Positions 1-5,754 of a stretch of 5,811 nucleotides of DNA are shown here, piece after piece. How positions within the stretch are numbered: position 1 is the first letter of the stretch; the number at the start of each line of letters is the position of its first letter. This stretch comes from an uncultured Bacteroidota bacterium (lineage in GTDB: Bacteria; Bacteroidota; Bacteroidia; NS11-12g; UBA955). Made by a program: the position numbers and the translations under genes. The stretch covers positions 1 through 5,811 of the forward strand of contig CAJBKH010000256.1 of assembly GCA_903953615.1 (NCBI GenBank). Direction: 5' to 3'. The notes under the pieces are model-generated. The model was not told where the DNA came from. It was given only the letters and a program-made list of their open reading frames with translations, and did not search any database.

Positions 1-3
1 AAA

Positions 4-1038
4 ATGGAAATAGGCATAGATAGTTTCGCTGCTGCTGCGGTTGGCAACGATCAAGAAACGGCAAAGAAAAGTAGCATGGCTTTGGCCCAATTGCTCGAAA
101 GAATAGAATTGGCCGATCAATCGGGGCTAGCGGTTTTTGGCATTGGCGAACACCACAGAAAAGAGTTTTTAGATTCTGCGCCTACCATGATATTAGCAGC
201 CGCAGCGGCCCGCACCAAACACATTAAATTGACAAGTGCAGTAACTGTTTTAAGCTCGGCCGATCCAGTAAGGGTGTTTCAAAATTTCGCTACCCTCGAT
301 TTAATATCCAATGGTCGTGCCGAAATAGTGGTAGGTCGAGGCTCTTTTACCGAAGCCTTTCCTTTGTTCGGTTTTAATCTGAATGACTACAGTGAATTGT
401 TTGCAGAGAAGCTCAATTTACTTTTAAAAATACGTGATAATGAAACCGTGACTTGGTCGGGCAAGTTCCGTCCTGCCTTGATTAATCAAGCCATATACCC
501 TCGCCCGCTGCAAACACAGTTACCAATATGGTTAGGTGTGGGCGGTACACCCGAATCATTTGCACGTGCAGGCACTTTGGGATTGCCCTTAATGGTGGCC
601 GTAATAGGTGGTGAAACACATCGTTTCCGCCCTTTGGTAGATCATTACCGCGAGGCTGGCAGAAGAGCAGGACATGCACCAGAAAAATTGCAAGTAGGCT
701 TGCATTCCTTGGGTTATGTGGCAGATACAAGCGAACAAGCAGTAGCAGAATTTTATCCAGGCTATGCCGAAACCTTTACCAGAATTGGCAAAGAACGCGG
801 TTGGCCGCCTGTAACCAAACAACATTTCGATGCGCAAAATGGTCTAACAGGTGCTTTGTTAGTGGGTGGTCCAGAAGAAATAGCAGCCAAAATACTCAGA
901 CACAGTGAGGCTTTAGGTGGTATCACAAGATTCTCTTTTCAAATGGACAATGCTGCCCTTTCTCACGAAAAACTCATGCATTCTATTCATCTCATTGGCA
1001 CTCGAGTAGCACCATTGGTAAATAAAATTATGGTTTAA
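4..1038 (+). CDS. LLM-class flavin-dependent oxidoreductase (Atu2307/SP_0267-type)
   Basis: This 344-residue protein belongs to the bacterial luciferase-like monooxygenase superfamily, cytoplasmic (beta/alpha)8 enzymes that use reduced flavin to oxidise small molecules. I assign it to the Atu2307/SP_0267 subgroup from its sequence style: the N-terminus MEIGIDSF, the GIGEHHR motif near residue 47, the LTSAVTVLSSADPVRVFQ stretch near 76-93, the GRAEIVVGRGSF loop near 104-115, PLFGFNLNDYSELFAEK near 120-136, and IWLGVGGTPESFARAG near 175-190. No signal peptide or membrane segment is visible, and the length fits the subgroup. The natural substrate of this subgroup is not known to me, so none is assigned. 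The ATG at base 4 gives the expected family N-terminus, so the gene is probably complete, but its promoter lies outside the window. It runs tail to tail into the next gene with a 4-nt overlap and no room for a terminator. By eye it is richer in G+C than its neighbours, as often seen in conserved enzymes. Confidence 0.93.
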   Translation: MEIGIDSFAAAAVGNDQETAKKSSMALAQLLERIELADQSGLAVFGIGEHHRKEFLDSAPTMILAAAAARTKHIKLTSAVTVLSSADPVRVFQNFATLDLISNGRAEIVVGRGSFTEAFPLFGFNLNDYSELFAEKLNLLLKIRDNETVTWSGKFRPALINQAIYPRPLQTQLPIWLGVGGTPESFARAGTLGLPLMVAVIGGETHRFRPLVDHYREAGRRAGHAPEKLQVGLHSLGYVADTSEQAVAEFYPGYAETFTRIGKERGWPPVTKQHFDAQNGLTGALLVGGPEEIAAKILRHSEALGGITRFSFQMDNAALSHEKLMHSIHLIGTRVAPLVNKIMV

Positions 1039-1415
1039 AATGAATAGTGACGAGAATAGCCTGTACTATCAATGGTCCAGTTTAAAGTCACATCGGCATT
1101 GTCGTATTCATTGTGTTTATCAAAATTAGAAAACCAAGCTTCTTCAATTTGACTTTCGCCCGGGTTAAGTGAATAAAAATTCACACTTCCTGTTTCAATA
1201 ATTGTATTTCCTTTTTTAATTTTAATATAAGCCCAGCAGCCCAATGTCAAGTCTGAATTATTGGTTGCTGTTAATTTTATTTTAGAAAACCCATTGCTAG
1301 GTTTATCGATTTTTGAACAATTTGTAATGGCAAAAGCATCGCTTTTATTGACACCAAGGTCTTTTGAGCAAGCATTGCAAATGAGCAAAAAGGTAAAAAT
1401 GATGAGATATTTCAT
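1035..1415 (-). CDS. small predicted lipoprotein of unknown function
   Basis: This 126-residue product begins MKYLIIFTFLLICNACSKD, a lysine followed by a hydrophobic stretch ending in cysteine 16, which fits a signal-peptidase II lipoprotein signal. The -3 position is cysteine rather than the usual leucine, so the lipobox is imperfect; cleavage at Cys13 is a less likely alternative. SKD just after the cysteine resembles the charged surface-export signals described for Bacteroidota lipoproteins. The mature part contains KIKLTATNNSDLTLGCWAYIKIK followed by alternating polar and hydrophobic strands and an LNPGES turn. This resembles small FxLYD-like beta-sandwich domains, but the match is by style only. 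I cannot assign a function. The gene has a plausible promoter at 1468-1496 and a leader of about 45 nt. It is divergent from the peptidase gene at 1643, and its stop codon overlaps that of the LLM gene. Confidence 0.8.
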   Translation of the reverse strand: MKYLIIFTFLLICNACSKDLGVNKSDAFAITNCSKIDKPSNGFSKIKLTATNNSDLTLGCWAYIKIKKGNTIIETGSVNFYSLNPGESQIEEAWFSNFDKHNEYDNADVTLNWTIDSTGYSRHYSF

Positions 1416-1435
1416 AAATGATTAATAATGATGCA

Positions 1436-1448
1436 GCAAGTTCCTTGC
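1436..1448. repeat. short perfect inverted repeat GCAAG-TTC-CTTGC
   Basis: The 13-base element has 5-bp arms around a 3-base centre. It lies between the predicted promoter -7 element (1468-1475) and the start codon of the minus-strand lipoprotein gene. On DNA it could be a regulator half-site pair; on RNA it would be a small hairpin in the 5' leader. Arms this short can occur by chance. Confidence 0.35.
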
Positions 1449-1467
1449 CAAAATTCTGATTTCTAAG

Positions 1468-1496
1468 CGAATATAATATGGAAACAATTAAAACAA
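1468..1496 (-). promoter_or_regulatory. predicted promoter of the lipoprotein gene at 1035-1415
   Basis: Read on the minus strand, TTG (1494-1496, within TTTTG) is followed after 18 bases by TATATTCG (1468-1475). This matches the Bacteroidota promoter pattern TTG ... TAnnTTTG except for C in place of the third T. Position and spacing fit a transcript starting near 1460 with a leader of about 45 nt. The call rests on consensus matching only. Confidence 0.5.
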
Positions 1497-1581
1497 AATA
1501 TTGAAAATCAGTGATTTAAATTAAAATATGTATTTTTTAAAGAACTATACCTTAAAAATTAATTTTATACCTAAATGATTG

Positions 1582-1616
1582 TTGGTAAAAAGACCACTCC
1601 ATTTTATTTATTTTCG
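1582..1616 (+). promoter_or_regulatory. possible promoter of the S51 peptidase gene
   Basis: TATTTTCG at 1609-1616 fits the Bacteroidota -7 element TAnnTTTG with one mismatch, again C for the third T. The nearest TTG (1582-1584) lies 24 bases upstream, slightly long for the usual spacing. Transcription would start about 20 nt before the ATG. The lower confidence reflects the mismatch and the spacing. Confidence 0.4.
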
Positions 1617-1620
1617 CATT

Positions 1621-1637
1621 AGTATAACGCTAATACT
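1621..1637. repeat. short inverted repeat AGTAT-N7-ATACT before the peptidase start codon
   Basis: Two 5-base arms, AGTAT (1621-1625) and ATACT (1633-1637), lie between the predicted -7 element and the ATG at 1643. An overlapping alternative pair, TTAG (1619-1622) and CTAA (1630-1633), is also present. An operator or leader hairpin is possible at this position, but the arms are short and AT-rich, so chance is a real alternative. Confidence 0.25.
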
Positions 1638-1642
1638 TAACC

Positions 1643-2269
1643 ATGAAATTTTATTTGTCTTCTTTTAAGTTTGGTGATGATTTAGGTAAATCTTTAAAAG
1701 CCATGATGCCTGCTAACAATAAGATTGGCCTCATTAATAATGCCCGCGATTATACCACCACCGACCACGAAAGACGCATTAAAAATCAAACCCAAGAAAT
1801 CGAGCATTTAAACCGCCTGGGTTTTCAAGCCGAGCTGATTGATTTGAAAGATTACTTTTACAAAGAAGCAGAATTAAGAGATAAATTAAAGTCACTCGGT
1901 TCCATCTTTGTAAGTGGTGGTAATACCTTTGTACTACGAGCAGCCATGCGCCTTAGTGGTTTTGATACCATCTTAAATGAACTATCCACTAATCCTGATT
2001 TTTTGTATGCTGGCTACAGCGCAGGCATTTGTATTCTCTCAAAAGATTTACATTACTTACACATAGTCGATCAACCTTATGATTACCCTTTCAAAGAAAT
2101 TCAAGCGCCCATATGGGAAGGCTTAGGTTATTTTGATTATGCCTTTCTTCCTCACTACGACTCCGATCATCCTGAAACCGAAGACATAGGCAAGTCGGTT
2201 GACTATTGTATCAATCATAAAATTTTGTTCAAAGCCTTGAGGGACGGGGAGGTGATAATCATTGAATAA
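1643..2269 (+). CDS. peptidase S51 family protein (dipeptidase E-like)
   Basis: This 208-residue cytoplasmic protein has the class-I glutamine-amidotransferase-like fold used by peptidase family S51, whose characterised members include aspartyl dipeptidase PepE and cyanophycinase. Visible marks are SGGNTF at 91-96 (PepE has GGGNTF), the nucleophile elbow GYSAG with predicted catalytic Ser126, and PHYDSDHPE with predicted catalytic His171. Aligning ALRDGEV with PepE's LPEGNW places Asp201 where PepE has its proposed catalytic Glu192. The protein is shorter than E. coli PepE at the C-terminus, like some Firmicutes homologues of about 205 residues, so it is probably complete. Substrate specificity cannot be read from the sequence, so no pepE symbol is given. 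The ATG at 1643 gives a natural N-terminus just before the first beta strand. The 3' end overlaps the following lipoprotein gene by 8 nt, suggesting co-transcription. Confidence 0.88.
   Translation: MKFYLSSFKFGDDLGKSLKAMMPANNKIGLINNARDYTTTDHERRIKNQTQEIEHLNRLGFQAELIDLKDYFYKEAELRDKLKSLGSIFVSGGNTFVLRAAMRLSGFDTILNELSTNPDFLYAGYSAGICILSKDLHYLHIVDQPYDYPFKEIQAPIWEGLGYFDYAFLPHYDSDHPETEDIGKSVDYCINHKILFKALRDGEVIIIE
2248..2256 (+). promoter_or_regulatory. strong Shine-Dalgarno sequence for the TTG-started lipoprotein gene
   Basis: GGAGGTGAT matches nine consecutive bases of the 16S rRNA anti-Shine-Dalgarno complement. GGAGG ends 9 nt before the TTG at 2262, a normal spacing. It lies inside the codons for the last residues of the peptidase, so it may partly reflect that coding sequence. 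It decides the start chosen for the next gene, because a stop (TAA, 2256-2258) closes that frame immediately upstream. Confidence 0.55.
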
Positions 2270-2846
2270 TTTAGCAATTGTATACATGATTTTCATTTTG
2301 GCATGTTCTTCAACTCCTCCAAAGAATGTTTTTAATACAGCATCCTTTCGGTTATTGCCAGAACCAGATATATATGAACGATTGCAATACCAAAAACAGT
2401 TGTGGGATAGTGGGCTCAATTTAATAAGTATTCGCTATTTCCGTGTGAATGGGACTAATGTTTTAAAACGGCAAATAGATAATGATAGTGTTTTGTATGA
2501 TTATGATTTGCTTCAAGATTCAAGCGGAGCTACCTTTAAAATTTCAGAAGTTGAAATGATTCCTGATTTGTTCAATCCCAATACTTTGACGCATTATTTT
2601 GATAATGAAGGTAAAACATTTGCAGTCGAATTTTCAGAATCCAATGAAGGTGGATTATTCGAGCGTATTGCATACTACGACAACGCGTTTCATTTAATAG
2701 CAATCCTACAAAATAATTTTCAAGCTTGGGATGGAAAAATAATAAAATCCAATTTGCCATTAGATACCCCGCTCGATTTTTTATGTGCTCCAGATCTACA
2801 ATCGTTTCTTGTAAAACGAAAAATAAGCCTACCGATTAGACACTAG
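2262..2846 (+). CDS. predicted lipoprotein of unknown function, TTG start
   Basis: The 194-residue product begins MNNLAIVYMIFILACSS, a short hydrophobic signal ending in the lipobox ILAC, with Cys15 as the predicted lipidated residue. The N-terminal region lacks the usual lysine or arginine. I chose TTG at 2262 because a stop lies just upstream in frame, a strong ribosome-binding sequence sits at 2248-2256, and the next ATG (2286) would leave only six residues before the cysteine. The mature part is rich in aromatic and acidic residues with likely beta strands, for example YYDNAFHLIAIL near 138-149. It has no motif I recognise and no further membrane segment. The 8-nt overlap with the S51 peptidase gene points to translational coupling and one transcript, which by itself does not show a shared function. 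Confidence 0.75.
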   Translation: MNNLAIVYMIFILACSSTPPKNVFNTASFRLLPEPDIYERLQYQKQLWDSGLNLISIRYFRVNGTNVLKRQIDNDSVLYDYDLLQDSSGATFKISEVEMIPDLFNPNTLTHYFDNEGKTFAVEFSESNEGGLFERIAYYDNAFHLIAILQNNFQAWDGKIIKSNLPLDTPLDFLCAPDLQSFLVKRKISLPIRH

Positions 2847-2863
2847 TTAATTAAAAAATTACC

Positions 2864-2871
2864 TACGTTTG
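2864..2871 (+). promoter_or_regulatory. possible -7 promoter element of the zinc-ribbon gene
   Basis: TACGTTTG is a perfect match to TAnnTTTG and lies 20 bases before the ATG at 2892, an appropriate distance. No TTG element is found at the expected distance upstream, so either this is a -7-only promoter or the gene is read from the peptidase/lipoprotein transcript across the 45-nt gap. Confidence 0.4.
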
Positions 2872-2891
2872 TTAACTAAATTCTATATAAA

Positions 2892-3206
2892 ATGGGACAA
2901 ATAATAGGAGGCTTAATAATTATTGTTTTCTTGGTATTAACAGTGCTCATGTGCCGACAAGAAAGCCAGAAAAAGAAAATCAATTTTTGGTTGGCTTTAC
3001 TAATTTGTTTTGCTGCGACACCCATCTTCGGTTATTTCATTGTCTCCTCTTTTCCGCTAAGAAATCCGATAGGTTGCAAATGGTGTGGCAATGCCGAAAA
3101 CGAAGTTGAATTCTGTGGTATTTGCGGTAAAAATGAGGAAGGTAAATCGGTCAATGAATCAGATAAGGAAGACGAACATTTTAAGTCGCTTATTCATCGA
3201 TCTTAA
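2892..3206 (+). CDS. two-helix membrane protein with a CxxC-x9-CxxC zinc ribbon
   Basis: The 104-residue protein has a hydrophobic helix at about 4-20, a basic loop (CRQESQKKK, 21-29) and a second helix at about 33-52. A compact cysteine motif follows: Cys62-x2-Cys65-x9-Cys75-x2-Cys78. Both cysteine pairs are followed by glycine, the usual zinc-knuckle pattern, so binding of one zinc ion is likely. The tail is acidic and probably disordered. By the positive-inside rule the basic loop is cytoplasmic, which would put the zinc ribbon on the periplasmic side; this is inference. I recognise no named family, and the role is unknown. The last 17 bases, coding for the end of LIHRS plus the stop, lie inside the 3' end of the minus-strand BamE-like gene, so this C-terminus may have been acquired by rearrangement. 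Confidence 0.7.
   Translation: MGQIIGGLIIIVFLVLTVLMCRQESQKKKINFWLALLICFAATPIFGYFIVSSFPLRNPIGCKWCGNAENEVEFCGICGKNEEGKSVNESDKEDEHFKSLIHRS
3190..3206. repeat. 17-nt perfect direct repeat, copy 1
   Basis: TTATTCATCGATCTTAA occurs here and at 5738-5754 in the same orientation. Read on the minus strand it is the 3' end of the BamE-like gene, covering codons for KIDE and the stop. Here it is also exactly the overlap between that gene and the zinc-ribbon gene on the plus strand. Similarity continues in gapped form beyond the 17-mer into the coding sequence, so the repeat is best explained as the conserved ends of two gene copies. Confidence 0.9.
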
Positions 3207-3462
3207 TTACCATGCCATTTTTAAAAGTAAGCGTTCCAGAGGTTTCATAAACCCATTGTTCTGTTGATCCATACATGACGATTTCTTTTGGTGTCCCCCA
3301 CGAAAGTTCTGCTTCTTCTTTGGTCATGCCAATGCGCATACTTTCATTTTGAATCACGGTCCATATTTCATTCTTAATCTTAGGATATTTCTTCTTTGGG
3401 TCTTTAAAAGAAAAGGCCTTATCGAAATCGACCACAAATTTTTGGTTGCTGTCGCTGTTCAC
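3190..3462 (-). CDS. BamE/SmpA-like C-terminal domain protein, probably 5'-truncated
   Basis: The 90-residue product contains MRIGMTKEEAELSWGTPKEI (42-61), then EQWVYE and LTFKNGMVIKID. This is the pattern of the small BamE/SmpA fold: a GMT helix, a WG-P-KE turn, then strands. In Bacteroidota this pattern commonly ends larger envelope or secreted proteins, often after a region resembling VVDFDKAFSFKDPKKKYP, also seen here. The only near start is GTG at 3462; no signal peptide is present. A TAA (3475-3477) lies in the same frame four codons before the GTG, and an ATG at 3505-3507 in that same frame opens MLFQQLLLED before this stop. I infer a remnant of a longer gene, possibly not translated. 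A short authentic protein remains possible. It is downstream of, and co-oriented with, the secreted-protein gene. Confidence 0.6.
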   Translation of the reverse strand: MNSDSNQKFVVDFDKAFSFKDPKKKYPKIKNEIWTVIQNESMRIGMTKEEAELSWGTPKEIVMYGSTEQWVYETSGTLTFKNGMVIKIDE

Positions 3463-3517
3463 AATCTTGCCTTTTTAGTCCTCTAACAACAGCTGCTGAA
3501 AAAGCATAAGAAAGGGT

Positions 3518-3525
3518 CAAAATTA
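3518..3525 (-). promoter_or_regulatory. possible -7 promoter element before the BamE-like ORF
   Basis: On the minus strand the bases read TAATTTTG, a perfect TAnnTTTG match, about 55 nt before the GTG at 3462. No TTG is found at a suitable distance upstream. In this AT-rich 127-nt gap such an octamer could easily occur by chance. No convincing terminator hairpin for the 3590-5560 gene is visible in the gap, so read-through is also possible. Confidence 0.3.
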
Positions 3526-3589
3526 AGCAAGCTGATTTTTTAAAAAGGGCTTAAGTCAACTTTGGAACCGTGCATGGCTGCTTTGAGGT

Positions 3590-5560
3590 TTAATTTAAAA
3601 GTTGAAACGTTCCTTTTTTGATGCGAATGATTTTTTGACAATCTCTATATTTGATATAGTACATCAATAAATTATCACTACAAGTTTCTCCATTGCTTAA
3701 TTTTCCATCCCATGTTTCGTTGTTCATTGATTGCCAAAGCAATTCTCCCCATCGAGAATATATAAATATTTCGGCATCAAACTTTAAGCTGTTTTCGGGA
3801 AAACGGTCGTTCATTCCATCGTCATTTGGCGTAAAGGCATTTGGTATCCAAAAAATAAAATCACCATTTTTTTGGAACAATTGTATGGTGTCGCTTACCT
3901 CGCACGCATTGCTGTCTTTAATGCTTAAGGCGTATTTACCTGGAGACTTAACAACGATGTCTTGGGTGGTTTCGCCTGTACTCCATAAATAGTTATTTGC
4001 AGATGGCCCTTTTATTAAATAGCGTTCAAAAAAACAGATACTGTCGTCTTGTCCAATAGATATTGCAGCTGTTTTGAAATAATCTAGCACCATGCTGTCT
4101 GTCTTTAATGAACATGCATTGTTTCTTACTGTATATAATCCCTTTGATTTAAACCATTTAATATGACTGCTGTCTCCATCATTCCATACAATTGATTGGT
4201 AAGTATTTGGAATACTGATAGACTTAGATGCATTGTTGCAGATATTCATTTTATCTGGTAAGACATCAAAGCTTTCATCATAAAATTTAATTTCAAATGT
4301 GTCTGAAATGCTTTTGCATGGGCCTGTGAATTTAAAGCTGTAAATGCCTTGCTTTATAAAAAGTCTAATCTTAAATTGCCCTGTATCACCCCACGCAAAC
4401 TTGGCATTTGGGTTGAACTTGCTCATATTGTAAACAGCCCCATTTTTGGCACAAACAATGGTGTCATTTACCTTTACTTGCTCTAAATCAGGGAAGGTAC
4501 TCAAGCGCATGGTATCTGTATATTCGATGCATTGGGATTGAAAGTTTATCCAGTATAATCCTATATCTTTAATTGTGCGTGCAGATACTTTGCTGCCATC
4601 GTCCCATTTAATAATTTGATATTTGGAATTCAGGGTTAATTGGTGCGCAACTGGCAAACAAATTTGGGTATCTCTAAATATATCTAAGTATTTTTTTTCT
4701 TTATACTTTATATCAACTTGAACAGTATCAAAACAAATATTACTGTCATTGTCGATAATTTTTAAATAAAATTGACGTGCATTGTTTAAAGCCAAACTAA
4801 CTGGATTGCCTGTTTTGTTATTCCCGGATATAAAATTGGCTGGCTGCCATTCATAAATATAGCCTGAATTGCAAGTTACGCCCAAGTTTCCTGGAACATT
4901 TCCACCGAGTTTAACTTGTTCGCCTTCGCAAACTATAGTGTCTCTTCCCGCATCTGTCAAAAGCTTGCCTTGTCCGAAATATATGTCATCGATGGCAAAA
5001 TCATAACCCATTATGGTGGATGCAAAGGTTTCGAATCTGGCAATAGCCGTTGTGCTGTTGCCTGAATTCCATGTTACTTTGATCTCTTTCCAAACAAATG
5101 GGGTATTGCTAATGGTTAATGTCGTCAGTATATCATTGTTTATTTTTAAACGCACTGGAGCTGGCGTTAAGTTTGGTTTGTTCATAGAACAATACCACAT
5201 AGAAAAGGTATAGGTGGTGTTCTTTTCTACTTGTATGCTTTGATAAAACTCATAATCCCAGCCTGTTTTGTTGCGTGGGTCTACGTACAAATAATGACCA
5301 AATTGAGTGCCCAAAGTTTTGTCGGTTTTTACTTCATCGAGGTATAAAGGTTGCACAGCCTTGTTGGCACGCCATCTAAATACTGTATTCCCATTAAATG
5401 GGGCAGGATTGTTTACGTTGTTCAGCGGATTGACTTTTAAACAAGAATTGCTAGGCTTTTCAAAATTGCCATTCGACCATAAATTGACCATGCAGCTGTT
5501 TTGAGCTAAAATGCCATTTAGAAAAAAAAACAGTGAAAATATTAAAATCGGTCTCTGCAT
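3590..5560 (-). CDS. secreted multi-domain protein with type IX secretion (gliding-motility-associated) C-terminal domain
   Basis: The 656-residue protein carries a signal peptide (about 1-19, likely cut after ILA). A carbohydrate-binding-like beta-sandwich spans about 24-196, from NLWSNGNFEKP to FAIDDIYFG. Five Ig-like modules follow, each opening with a motif such as GRDTIVCEGEQV: starts near 204, 296, 365, 436 and 503, spaced roughly 67-92 residues. The C-terminus (about 568-655) is a CHU_C-type domain with IPNAFTPNDDGMND (572-585), RWGELLW (603-609) and WDG (617-619). Such type B domains direct export through the type IX system; the product is therefore predicted to be secreted or held at the cell surface. 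Binding of glycans or adhesion is inferred from architecture only; no catalytic domain is visible. ATG at 5560 is supported by the signal peptide and a promoter at 5588-5621. No partner gene such as porP/sprF is in the window. Confidence 0.93.
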   Translation of the reverse strand: MQRPILIFSLFFFLNGILAQNSCMVNLWSNGNFEKPSNSCLKVNPLNNVNNPAPFNGNTVFRWRANKAVQPLYLDEVKTDKTLGTQFGHYLYVDPRNKTGWDYEFYQSIQVEKNTTYTFSMWYCSMNKPNLTPAPVRLKINNDILTTLTISNTPFVWKEIKVTWNSGNSTTAIARFETFASTIMGYDFAIDDIYFGQGKLLTDAGRDTIVCEGEQVKLGGNVPGNLGVTCNSGYIYEWQPANFISGNNKTGNPVSLALNNARQFYLKIIDNDSNICFDTVQVDIKYKEKKYLDIFRDTQICLPVAHQLTLNSKYQIIKWDDGSKVSARTIKDIGLYWINFQSQCIEYTDTMRLSTFPDLEQVKVNDTIVCAKNGAVYNMSKFNPNAKFAWGDTGQFKIRLFIKQGIYSFKFTGPCKSISDTFEIKFYDESFDVLPDKMNICNNASKSISIPNTYQSIVWNDGDSSHIKWFKSKGLYTVRNNACSLKTDSMVLDYFKTAAISIGQDDSICFFERYLIKGPSANNYLWSTGETTQDIVVKSPGKYALSIKDSNACEVSDTIQLFQKNGDFIFWIPNAFTPNDDGMNDRFPENSLKFDAEIFIYSRWGELLWQSMNNETWDGKLSNGETCSDNLLMYYIKYRDCQKIIRIKKGTFQLLN

Positions 5561-5587
5561 TTGCCAAGATAGTTACTATTTAGAAAA

Positions 5588-5621
5588 CAAACATAAGTCG
5601 AAGTTGTGTGTTTTAACGCAA
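5588..5621 (-). promoter_or_regulatory. predicted promoter of the type IX-secreted protein gene
   Basis: On the minus strand TTG (5619-5621) is followed after 23 bases by TATGTTTG (5588-5595), a perfect match to the Bacteroidota -7 element TAnnTTTG with spacing at the long end of the accepted range. The start of transcription would fall about 20 nt before the ATG at 5560. This is the best promoter match in the window. Confidence 0.6.
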
Positions 5622-5662
5622 GAAAAAGAAAAATAAGTTAAAAATTGGGCAAATTATCGAAT

Positions 5663-5690
5663 CACTTTTTTTCTCGAAGTGTTTTTTTTT
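5663..5690 (+). terminator. weak hairpin followed by a nine-T tract
   Basis: CACTT (5663-5667) and AAGTG (5677-5681) can pair as a 5-bp stem around a 9-base loop, followed directly by nine T residues (5682-5690) on the plus strand. The form resembles an intrinsic terminator, but the stem is weak and no plus-strand gene ends just upstream, so its role is doubtful. Confidence 0.25.
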
Positions 5691-5737
5691 AATAAAATAC
5701 ATGCTGACTGAAAAACAAGAATACAAAGGTTCTGCCT

Positions 5738-5754
5738 TTATTCATCGATCTTAA
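5738..5754. repeat. 17-nt perfect direct repeat, copy 2
   Basis: This is identical to 3190-3206 and in the same orientation. Downstream (plus-strand sense) the two copies continue to align with one extra A in this copy: 15 of the next 20 aligned bases match by hand. The differences fall mostly at positions that would be third codon bases in the minus-strand reading. Confidence 0.88.

Noticed and set aside
482..837. Two minus-strand open frames of 82 codons inside the LLM gene
   Set aside because: They lie antisense to a well-conserved enzyme, have no family resemblance, and are explained by codon structure of the plus-strand gene.
4..1038. Reading the LLM gene as a true light-producing luciferase (luxA)
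   Set aside because: The motifs fit the Atu2307/SP_0267 oxidoreductase subgroup and there are no lux partner genes nearby.
2123..2419. Minus-strand open frame of 98 codons across the peptidase/lipoprotein junction
   Set aside because: It is antisense to two supported genes, has no recognisable motif, and there is no reason to prefer it.
3085..3267. Plus-strand open frame of 60 codons overlapping the zinc-ribbon gene
   Set aside because: It lies in another frame of the zinc-ribbon gene and across the antisense of the BamE-like ORF, with no sign of a domain or a ribosome-binding site.
3463..3589. A terminator downstream of the secreted-protein gene
   Set aside because: Only weak short pairings such as AACC/GGTT with a long interior could be drawn, and no stable stem sits directly before a T tract on the minus strand.
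3590..5560. The Ig-like modules as a recent internal repeat array
   Set aside because: The modules share only an opening motif pattern; no long identical DNA stretches are visible, so they are old diverged domains rather than a repeat array.
5701..5754. A 17-codon plus-strand frame ending in IHRS
   Set aside because: It is too short to support as a gene; its tail simply reflects the repeated 17-mer. It is mentioned only as part of the repeat observation.
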